Source of the DNA: Climacium dendroides
Lineage: Eukaryota > Streptophyta > Bryopsida > Hypnales > Climaciaceae
NCBI GenBank assembly: GCA_950106755.1
Contig: OX467082.1
Location: forward strand, 372,001 to 436,000
Reading direction: 5' to 3'
Length of the DNA stretch: 64,000 bases
Shown here: in pieces, positions 55,377-64,000 of the stretch
How the letters are laid out: every line of letters begins with the position of its first letter
Numbering within the stretch: position 1 is the stretch's first letter
The notes under the pieces: model-generated
The model's database searches: none
Told to the model about the DNA's origin: nothing
Seen by the model: the letters and a program-made list of their open reading frames with translations, nothing else
Made by a program: the position numbers and the translations under genes

Positions 55377-56422
55377 CTTATTGATAAAATCACATGCAAA
55401 CACTTGGGTGGTGCAAAAGGTTGTGTTTGTCTAAATTTACAAAGAGACCCTAACTTCAGCAAAATCAAATTGATTTCCAGAAATTGCAAAAGAAAAAAAG
55501 ACAATGAAGATCTCTTGCCTAGATTCTGTTACAAATAGAATCTAAAAATTAATGCTTAACGGTGCAAGAAAGCAACCTCATAAGTACTTAATAGCTGTCA
55601 GTGGCTATTTCTGTCATGAACAGTGTAGGCGGGAATCAAAAATCAAAGGAATTTGTGGAAGGAGTTCGGGATTTTCAAATTCCGTCCTACAGCTCCCGCC
55701 TTCGCATTCGCGCCTACACATTGCCGCCAAAATTGTTTTGAATGTCGTTGCGTCCGTGCGCATTAGGGTACTCTCCTTCTCCGTCGCGAATGCATGGACG
55801 TTCATGCGAGATTTCACTTCTCTCATGTCATTACTGAACTCTATCAACTTCTGTACTTGTACTATCTAAAGTGTCGGAGTATTGCGCTTTGAGGATCTCA
55901 GTGAACGCGCTTATTGCCTTCCGTATGTCTTCAGGTTAGAAGCCTTTAGCATTTTCAAACATTTTCATTCAATGGATTGGACATAGTTACTTTGTAAGCA
56001 CATAGTAGTTTTCTGAGTGTGTATAATGTTTCTTTCAGTGCTGCCATCTATTGTCGAGTTCCTAGTTGCTAAAGTTGGCAGAGTGCGTGTGTTTCCAACG
56101 TTTATTACTGAAAATCGATTTGCACGATTATGAGTTCTGGGCTTCCTCAATTTTTAGTGACAAGGTCTTTATTCAATGTTCAGTTCTCGACATCTGAGTT
56201 GCAGAATTCTGAGAGTGCAGTGCCCGATTATCTCGCCGAGAAACCCGGAACACGAGATCACGGTTACTACGAGACTGGCAACACAATGTCCGAGAAATCC
56301 GGAACTGTTTAGGTCGAGTCGACCTGAATACGAACAACGGTACATGAGTAAATTTTAATGCACTTCAGGTCGAGTCGACTTAAATGTGAGATTGTCTACA
56401 GTAGTCATTCGCACATTATGGT
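55377..56422. other. Spacer upstream of the DUF7869-like gene
   Basis: A 105-codon plus-strand frame (55552-55869) is not convincing. Two copies of AGGTCGAGTCGAC (56311 and 56367), an imperfect palindrome, lie 56 bp apart. No clear promoter. Confidence 0.35.
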
Positions 56423-57774
56423 TTGGATCTCTTTAAACACGATTCAAACTATACAATTGGTTCTATGGCAAAGTTGTTGCGGGATCTGGAATTGCCATCG
56501 AAGTCTTCTTCTCAGCAATTATTTTCTGGGTCAGGGTCTTCAAATTTGTTCAGGGCAGTGCTGCAGGGTAAAGAAATGTGCAACGCGTCACTGCCATCAC
56601 CTCCAATGAATGCAGTTCCAGCAGTGCCTTTGCCTCCTATTTTGAATGTACAAATGGACAATGCCACCGGCGACAACAAGAATAGATATGTTTTCTGTTT
56701 CTGGTCTCTACTTGTTGCTAACAAGATCTTCAGAGAAGTGTATGTCAACTTCATGATTGTTGGTCACACACACGACGACATTGACGCATTGTTTGGAAGA
56801 TGGAGCATGCTGTTGAAGAAGGAGAACTTCCCAACAATCCCGGCGCTCATGAAGTCATTCATGGATGTTGAGTCTATTCCTACTATCCCTCACCTCATAG
56901 AGGAGGTGCCTGATTTCAAGCGTTTCATTGCAGGAAAATGGATGGATGGTGATGAAATCCTTGTGGGACACACAAGACCGCAACAAGTGAAGTTCTACCT
57001 AGACTTTGTTGGATGCCCAGTCATGAAGTACAAGTTGAAGTGCACGGATGAAAATTGGTTAGGCAAGCACGGTCAAGCCATTAAGTTGTGGAAAGAAGAC
57101 GATGAAGGACGGAGTTTGTGGCCACGTGGTGTGCCTTTGCCAGTACCACTCAACCCAATGAAAGGTGTCAATGACATTGTCAAAGGTTTATCAGGATTCA
57201 TAAACTATTGGGACGACTTGTGGAGAGCAGACGTGAGTGGAGAACATCGTAGGCATTATGAGAATGTGGTGCGCTATTGGTGTGGTGTAAAGGCAGCTCT
57301 TCAAGAGCCACTTCCTACTTCTAGTGCTCTAAAAGACGGTTTCTAGCCAACTACTCGTATTCAAGTGATAGAAGTTGATCATTTAGACGAAGATGGTAAG
57401 ATCTCGAAGAGCATGGAGAGGATGAGCCTTATGTTGGGCCCTTGAGGGATCGTCCACAACCATCCTTTAGGGTGGCTCGAGATGTATACGAAGGGTATTT
57501 TGTTGCAGTTCGCCCTGCAGACGGTGACAGCAGACCAGTTTAGATTGCCAGAGCATTGTCTGATCCAAACTCTAACCCCGAGAAACCAAACTGTGTGCAC
57601 ATTCAATACTTTCGGCCAACATCACGCAATCAAGAAGTTCAAGACTTCTATGAAGGATGGGATAGTGATAGAGGTTTGCTTTGGAGGGTTGATGAAACCG
57701 AAGAACCTGCGTGGGAGACAACAAACGCTTTAATTACAGCATGGAAGTCTCAAAACAGAAGAGGTACTCGCTAA
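56423..57774 (+). pseudogene. DUF7869-like protein, C-terminal part, decayed
   Basis: A 307-codon open stretch followed by more of the same gene after lesions. The motifs DNATGDNKNRYVF and GHTHDDIDALFGRW are, as I remember the family, the core of the DUF7869-type domain. The conserved acidic and His residues look like an RNase-H-like catalytic fold, so a transposase origin is possible. TAG 57344-57346 interrupts the frame. A frameshift near 57400-57425 moves it to the frame that ends at TAA 57772-57774, and TAG 57541-57543 sits where Trp is plausible (TGG-to-TAG). The first codons are uncertain; the N-terminal half of the usual protein is not visible upstream. Confidence 0.6.
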
Positions 57775-58284
57775 TGCAGAATCAAGATCCCTACAGTTCA
57801 AATCGAAATCATCAACCAGAGTTTGGCTTCATATACATGATATGGAGAAATCATGTACATACATTGGATGCATTTTAACTATGGCATTCATATGGAGGGT
57901 ATTGTTTTATTTCTACATCTTATATGAAGTTGTTTTTCATTGCATAAGTGTTGGACCCTTAATATTATAATAGATGATAGTCGTTTCAGTTTTTTTTAGA
58001 GGATATAGGTTTCCGTTGATTGATTCTATTTTAGTGTTTGATACTGCATGATTGTTTTCAAGTGTATGTCTTGTGTTTACAGAACAATGGAATTTAAATA
58101 TAGTCTTTAATATATATATATTTTTTATTCTTGAGGTATATTTTCTCTATTTTTTTAATTCATTTTCTTATTTGTGTATCACTAAATATATTTTATTTGA
58201 AATTACATTGCTATTGGAGAAAAAAATGTAGTGGATATATCCACTATTTATTTGGTTAATATGTAAAGCACTTGTCACATTCTG
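57775..58284. other. AT-rich spacer
   Basis: 3' flank of the DUF7869-like pseudogene; no features seen. Confidence 0.4.
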
Positions 58285-58490
58285 GGTAGGGGGTTGGTTG
58301 GTTGTTACAACTTTCCTGCCGGCAAAGCTCACTTAGTAGTACCAAGTCATGTTTTTTCTCTCATGTGCTCATACAAACCCAATGGGAATCGAACCCGGAC
58401 CGCTTCAATGAGATGAACAACCCCTTACAACCAACCGCGGAGCTTATGACTTGGTGTTCAAAAGATGTCATTCTCTTCACTTATATAAAT
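58285..58490 (-). mobile_element. tRNA-derived SINE-like sequence
   Basis: On the minus strand, an A-box-like TAAGCTCCGCGG (58446-58435) is followed about 40 bp later by a B-box match GGTTCGATTCC (58395-58385), the internal pol III promoter layout. The flanking sequence does not fold as a tRNA. It is followed by AT-rich DNA, but a tail and target duplication were not defined. Confidence 0.5.
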
Positions 58491-58694
58491 AAGAATATAT
58501 ACCCTAAAGCAAACTTCATGTATTTCAACAGTCCATCACTAAAAAGACTCTCATTTTAACGGAAATTGTGTATTACAACTAGCAAAGTTAGTGTTTGCCC
58601 ACCTAAACTAGTTAACATGACAATTCACTTTTTAGGGCCTAAATGGAAAATATTATTATGAGAGGCCCTAAACCTCTCAAAATATTGAATATTG
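58491..58694. other. Short spacer
   Basis: AT-rich flank between the SINE-like sequence and an LTR fragment. Confidence 0.4.
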
Positions 58695-59619
58695 TGTTGA
58701 GGATCCGGCCTCGGCCTAAGTGGCAACGGTGTGTGGTCATACTGGCCCAACCAGTTGTATGGACGGTCGGACTTCTTTTGGAACAGGTCTGGTCTCCATC
58801 TTTACCTCTTGAACTTCTTCTTGTGGTTCTAGTGCGGGAGACTCCTCTGACGGACTTACCGGCGGCGTCCTATTCCGCTTTTTCCTCTTCTTTAGCGGAG
58901 AGACCAGCTCCTCTTCTTCTGTCTCCTCATCGTCCTGTTCGTCACGAGGCGAAGGCTCTTTTCCCCCGTACTGCTGGAGCTGGACTAGGTCCTGATACGT
59001 ACTCTCTTCGTTTTCCTTGAGCAGAGAGTGATGGGCGTACAGATGAAACAAATACGTCGGAAGCAGAATCTGGCTCTTCTTCCCGGACCGGAGGGAACGC
59101 ACCAGGTTCCCGACTAACTTATGGATGATGGCTGCCCAATCCATCATCATTTTTCCCTGGAGGTTCCCCAAAATGGTGGAGGCTACCTTTGCTACTACTC
59201 ACCGCGGCTTGGTGGGATGGAAGATAGGGTTAAGAAACGCTATCACATCCCGGTACTCCGGATTCACTAGGTCGGAAACCTGGTAACTTTCCTTCGGGTT
59301 GGCGGGCGCCCGAAATTCGCCCTCCATCACCTCCTGGTTCTTCTCCATGACCTTATCCGGTGCCTCCAGGAACTTGTAGACGGCCCTTCAAGTGTTCACC
59401 GTCTACAGGTCTGGCTTCATCCGAATGGTGGTATCCAAGATGCCACTTTCTGGACGAAGGATGTCTGAAACCAGACTTTCCTCCCGGATCCCCCATGGCA
59501 CCTCTAGGAGTCCGTCACACCCCATGTTGTGGAGGTGCTCCCGTAGGCGCGTCAGCCGGTCCTCCTCTGTCGGAACCTCCGGAACCACCTTCATCACCGG
59601 GATGGTCCTTGGTTGAGGC
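58695..59619 (-). pseudogene. LTR-borne ORF, subfamily 1, copy F (fragment)
   Basis: Minus-strand N-terminal and central part of the subfamily-1 ORF, from VMKVVPEVPTEEDRL to the acidic linker and KKRKKRNR patch. It is cut on the right by an LTR at 59620 and on the left near 58695. Five premature stops can be compared with intact codons in copies A, B or C: TAG 59403-59405 (TGG), TGA 59388-59390 (TGG), TGA 59199-59201 (CGA), TGA 58737-58739 (CGA) and TAG 58716-58718 (CAG). All five are single C-to-T or G-to-A changes. Confidence 0.8.
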
Positions 59620-61230
59620 TGTCGTAGCACAGGAAACCAAAAATCCTTCTCTAAGGCTCAATATTTCTTAAAAGAGGCCTTAAAGTGACTCGAGTATCGT
59701 TCCCACGAAGATCGAATTTTCTAGGTTCACAATTACTAGAAAATGGTAGAGTGATGGTCACGAACACACACACACAAAACCCTAAGCAAAACAATAGACT
59801 GGAACTTCCACTTGGCTTCTTTGTTTCCTCGGACAAACACGACCGGATCCCTTCGGTCCAACAATTACTAATACACTTTAGACCGGATCTTCCCGATCTA
59901 ACAACACTGACCGGATTGATTCCGGTCTAACATCCACTTGTTTATCACACAGATTCTCTAATTGGTTAGTTTACTACCCCACAGCTTTACACTACCCTGC
60001 AACTCTCCCAACACTTCTATTCACATACCTTTGGTAGTTACATGTATTTACATTTTACAGACCGTAACCGGAATTCGCGTTTCCACAGATCTAACCTTAA
60101 CCTCTAGTATTCACATCCGGTCTAGATCTCTACTTGTAACCATGTGGATTTTAACCTCTCGACAAGGGATCTACTTAATTGGGCTTTAGGAAGGAAGCTT
60201 AACTCCTACCCTCCGATTTTAAAGTGTCAGAAGATTCACTATGTGATCAAACTTTCAAAAATAAACTTTCAAATCCTACAAATGAGAAAACAGACCGTCC
60301 TCACAATTGGAAAGGAAACGTAATCGTGTCCAGCAGGTCACGCAAGTCGGTCTAATCCCTCCTAACCAATGCTACAACTACAGCCTACTGAGTTAGTCCT
60401 AAATCCGGTCTGAACTAGCGGGGAAGAGAGGGGAAACAAGCGCTGCGGAGGCGTGCTAACCCTTACTCTTTCCGGAGAGTGGTCCTCAATCCGTACTCCC
60501 TTCCGAGTCCATTCCTAGTCCACACTAGAGATCCCTTCTACCTCCATCCACACGCACTAATTCAATACTGGACCGGATAAACTCAGCATCCGGATACACC
60601 TTGTATCCACTTACACTCACTTTCCAGCCTGGACTTCCAAAACACGGACAAGTGTCAAGTATACACAACTATAATTTCTTTCAATCACGCGAAGAGCGAA
60701 CTCCCAGGTACTCATGAATATAAGAAGGTAAGATAAAGATGCACACCGGGACCAAAGAAGTCCCGGATTTAAATACTAAACTACTCCCTCAAAATCCTAA
60801 CCTAAAAGTAACGCTCCAGCCAATCAGGGCTCAACACATTTCATTCCCTTACTAATTTCTAGCCCTGTTGACTTTCACTCAAACTCCCACTACTTCCGCT
60901 AAAAGTGGATCTCAGATCCTATAATTACGGACCCGGTCACTTTCCAACTGCTAGTGGCCGTGTCACTCAAAAAGTAATTTTCCTAATTATGTACAACTAT
61001 CTCAAAACTTCAGATTTTCACTACCCTATCCTCAGAAATTTACCCTATGTAACTTTCTAAGTTTTTAACTTCTTCATGGCTGGCTTCTTTCCTGTTCTAG
61101 TCTTCTGTCCTTGGCATACCTTACCTCGAGCGGCAAGCTTCTTCTTCTTGGATGCTGCAGCCTTGGTCGCCTGAGTCTCTACCAATGCTTGATCCGAGTC
61201 AGAATATGGCTCCGAGTCTTCCTCAGTACC
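59620..61230 (-). mobile_element. LTR fragment, subfamily 4
   Basis: The 3' part of a minus-strand LTR ending GTGCTACGACA at 59620, inserted into the copy F ORF. The proximal part runs into the ORF end (61057-61230), where a subfamily-2 LTR inserted at 61231 interrupts it. A TATA-like box (60767-60775, minus strand TATTTAAAT) follows the ORF stop. The rest of this LTR should lie beyond the window's right edge. Confidence 0.82.
61057..61230 (-). pseudogene. LTR-borne ORF, subfamily 4, C-terminal end
   Basis: The last 57 codons of the subfamily-4 protein, ending at TAG 61057-61059: an acidic Ser-containing stretch (EEDSEPYSDSD), then ATKAAASKKKKLAAR and a Lys-rich terminus. It matches 14060-14215 and extends it to the natural stop. 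It is separated from the rest of its gene by the LTR at 61231. Confidence 0.75.
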
Positions 61231-64000
61231 TGTGGGAATCCGGAATCCGGAAACGGATCAATAATACAAGAAGTAGGTGTGAAAAATAGAAAAAAATCAA
61301 AAAATTTATAGTTAAAGCGAGATTTTTGGACCAGATAGCTTGAATTAGGAAATAAGCGTTCTGGCACAACCTGTAACCGGAACTTATCCGGATTCACCCG
61401 GAACACAGGAACCTACCGTATAGGTCTCGTAGCTACGGAAGTAGGATACCGTTAATACAACGGACCTGTGGCCGTTGTCTTGATATCCGTAAGTAGACGG
61501 TTTAGTATTTAAGTTGTTTGCCTAGGGTTTTCCTCTTCACTTTCCTATTTTGCTTTTTCTGAGACTGTCCGTGTGAGTAGTTGAGAGAAAGAGTGGTGAG
61601 TTAGCGACTGAAGCAGGGTTACTTCTCCCTCGTTCTGACTTAGATCTTATGGCATCCGGATCAGTACGGAAGGTAGCGGTATCTGCCCGAGTTATCTCTC
61701 CGGCCATTCCGAATAACTCGGAACTACACAAGTAGTTAGAGGAGGACTTAACTAAGTTAGGATGTGTCGGTCTACTACACCGACCATGGAACCTTAAGAG
61801 TGAAGACATGATTCAAGAGCTACTTCACGGTGTTCCGAATCAGTATGAGCTCACTTTGAGAGGGCGGCCAGTCGCATGGACCGAGGACATTTGGGCGGAC
61901 GTCTATCAATTCCGGAAGAGCGGGAACGGGTTAGCATCGAGGACGGACCGTTTTGTAGCTGGAAAGTTCACTGGGTCTGCAAACCCTAAGGACGGATTCG
62001 CTATTAGCGAATGCAAGGACGAGAGACATAGGCGGATACTAGAGTTTCTGATTCCTATCTTGTATCCGGAAAAGCCAACACGGGTTACCATTACGGTGGC
62101 CAATACTATTTTCGAGGCTATGGAGAACCGGGTGGTGCACTAGGGTAGAGTCATAGCCGGAATCGTGGCTAAGTTAGCGGATCACGTGACCCGAGCAAAG
62201 GCGAGTCCAGTTAGCACCTACTTGTTCCATTTGTACCATCAACAGGAACTTTTGAGTGTAGCGGAAGTAATCCAGTATGACACCGGAAAGGCGATCCTGT
62301 CATACGGACTTTCCGGGGAGGAGGCGGAAGATCCGGTCGAGTCTGATCCGGAGGAACTTCCCGAGGAACGTTTGACCGATCTAGAAGAACTTCCCGAGGA
62401 ATGTTTGACCGATCCAAGGACCAAGAAGAGGAAGTCAACTGATCCGGGGTCACGATCCAAGCCACAGGCGATGGAGAGAGGGGAGTCCAGCAAGGGACCT
62501 GAAGTGGAAACAGAATCAGCATTTTTCAATGCGGGGCTCGAGTGGATACGTGAGGTTAAGGTACTCTATGACAGCTTGGCGGATTTGGTGATAGATACCG
62601 CGGAGGTGTTGAAGGTGGAGCCGGATCAAATTGTGGAAGCTGTTAAGCGACTGCCCAAACTGGAAGATCTGAAGAAAAGGGAGGAGCGGATCCAGGAGTT
62701 GGAGGCGGAACGGAACCAACTCCAGGCCCGAGTGAATTGGGCGGAAGGGAAAATGGCAGCTGCAAAAGAGAAAGAGAAAGAGGCTCTCGCTTTGGTCAAA
62801 AATCTATCCGAAGCAGTCAACATCAAAGCCGACATCATCACAAAAGCTGCCTTGTTTGACTCGAAGATGATATCGGAAGGCCACATTACCGGAACCAAGG
62901 TAGTAACCATCCTCGTAGACTTCACTGCGAGGAGAGAGCGAGTTTTGAAGGAGATCCAGCAGCTATTGGCGGCTATCGACCCAAACCATGCGATGGATTT
63001 CTCCACCTTTCCGGAACTTCCTTTTGTCTCGGGTACCCCAAGGAGACCAGTGGTGGATCGTGCAACCCGGATGGAGGGATTGAGGGGGATATTCACACCA
63101 GCCGAGCCTTCCGCTGGCAAAATGCGGATGACGGAGTTGAATTTGAGGCCAGCTTTGGAACCGGAACCTGAGTCCAGCGTGAAATCGGTTCCGGTACCAC
63201 CCAAATTCTCAACCCCGGAAGTCCCCAAGTCCCAAACAATGCTGAACTTGATGACTGGATCATTCAAGGTTCCGGGACAGCAAATCAGGGGAGACCTCAT
63301 TAACCGGATTGGTGGAATGACCATCAGGCTCGGACTAATCCGAAAGGATTTGTACACATGCAAGAGACCACGCCGGAGAAAAGAAGCGAACCCGCAACAT
63401 TGGAGGATATACCGCCAGAGAAGGAAAAGGAAGTTCAAGTCATCGAAGATTCTGAAGAGGAGAGTGCCTACTCCACCTCCAGAACGAAGACGACAGCGAT
63501 CTGTCTCCCGCAACGCGCCATATCCAGACTCAGGCCACAACGAAAACCACGCCAACAAAGAATACGAAGGGGACTCCTACCAGCCAAGCGGGGAGCCGCT
63601 CAAGGAAAGGACGGAAGCTAAAACATTAGAATTCGTAGGAGAAGTATAGAATCCGGATCGGGTTTCCGAGCATGGACCCGGTTTCCGGAATCTTAGGCGG
63701 ATAGTCAAGAAATCCGGCAATCTCGGACGGTAGTTAGTAATCTTTCTGGATATCCCGAGGTTTTCAGTGATTGGTTGCCTGGATTTCCGGGTTTTCTTTT
63801 TAGGCTTTTAGGAGTTGACTTTGGGTTTTTGTGTTAGTATTTTAAGGGCAGGCAAGTTAGTTGTCTGCCATTCCATCCTACTCCATTCGATCTTAGTGCT
63901 TTTACATATGTATTACGATTTCTTTTTCTTAATCTAAGTCAACCAGGGTGCTTCTAGCTGCACTTTGCTTAGACGGAATCTTTGGCTCAGTGTATGCATG
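61231..64000 (+). mobile_element. LTR, subfamily 2, copy 2 (continues past the window)
   Basis: Collinear with 44029-46770 of copy 1 from TGTGGGAATCCGG onward. The left flank is GTACC (61226-61230). It is inserted in the subfamily-4 ORF, so there is no polypurine tract before it and it is not the 3' partner of copy 1. Confidence 0.92.
61649..63629 (+). pseudogene. LTR-borne ORF, subfamily 2, copy 2
   Basis: Same protein as 44454-46403, with five lesions. TAG 61733-61735 replaces CAG of copy 1 and TAG 62141-62143 replaces TGG. An in-frame 33-bp tandem duplication at about 62350-62415 repeats EELPEERLTD. Single-base deletions lie near 63320 and near 63480; between them the original frame is lost, after the second it returns to the frame that ends at TAG 63627-63629. 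Copy 2 is 31 nt longer than copy 1, exactly +33 -1 -1. Copy 2 keeps CGA where copy 1 has its only stop, so the two copies decayed independently. Confidence 0.82.

Noticed and set aside
58380..58450. A functional tRNA gene on the minus strand
   Set aside because: B box and an A-box-like word are present, but acceptor and anticodon stems do not form.
44029..64000. The two subfamily-2 LTRs as 5' and 3' LTRs of one element
   Set aside because: Copy 2 starts inside a subfamily-4 ORF with no polypurine tract before it, and the 13.6 kb between them contains unrelated DNA.

Overview
The window is nuclear DNA of a streptophyte plant. The evidence is interstitial TTTAGGG (plant-type) telomere repeats, GT-AG introns, plant-style hAT, PIF/Harbinger, CACTA and Ty3/Gypsy elements, and a tRNA-Asp-type primer binding site. 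The mix (DUF659 hAT, Crinkler-like and other atypical kinases, a DUF7869-like gene, very long LTRs) makes me lean to a seedless lineage rather than an angiosperm, but only weakly. No intact ordinary host gene is recognisable; nearly everything is mobile or decayed.

Layout. 1-6.5 kb: a broken hAT transposase gene and a broken RING-H2/coiled-coil gene, both on the minus strand. 6.7-12 kb: an unrecognised ORF and a kinase-like gene split by a 1.57-kb non-autonomous CACTA element. 13-26 kb: nested LTR elements. A plus-strand solo LTR (17066-20762, perfect 5-bp duplication CCTTG) sits inside a minus-strand LTR of its own subfamily, which itself sits in a third subfamily. 26-28 kb: a decayed gene remnant and the promoter of a Crinkler-like kinase gene. 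28081-34513: a PIF/Harbinger element with 37-bp terminal inverted repeats, a Myb/SANT gene and a broken transposase, inserted in the 5' leader of that kinase gene. 34.6-40.4 kb: the kinase-like gene, cut near its 3' end by a 3.4-kb solo LTR. 42-43.1 kb: tandem repeats and interstitial telomere repeat. 44-48.1 kb: a complete 3.55-kb 5' LTR, primer binding site and truncated gag. 48.3-49.1 kb: possible remnant of a spliced gene. 50-51.5 kb: a 1.5-kb GGGTTTATTT array. 52-55.4 kb: AT-rich repeats, a ~194-bp satellite and CCCTAAA repeats. 56.4-57.8 kb: a broken DUF7869-like gene. 58.3-64 kb: a SINE-like element, two LTR fragments and a second copy of the 44-kb LTR.

The most interesting system is a set of giant LTRs (3.4-3.7 kb, TG...CA) that each carry a gene of about 540-700 codons inside U3. 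Four related subfamilies are present. In six copies a second TATA-like box lies 135-285 bp after the ORF stop; in the three complete LTRs another lies 140-315 bp before the start codon. The LTR therefore seems to have one promoter for its own protein and another for the genomic RNA. Other signals: four GTCCG-rich arrays always oriented the same way in front of an ORF, a 34-bp piece of Harbinger transposase sequence repeated in antisense in that element's leader, and premature stops that are nearly all single C-to-T changes.
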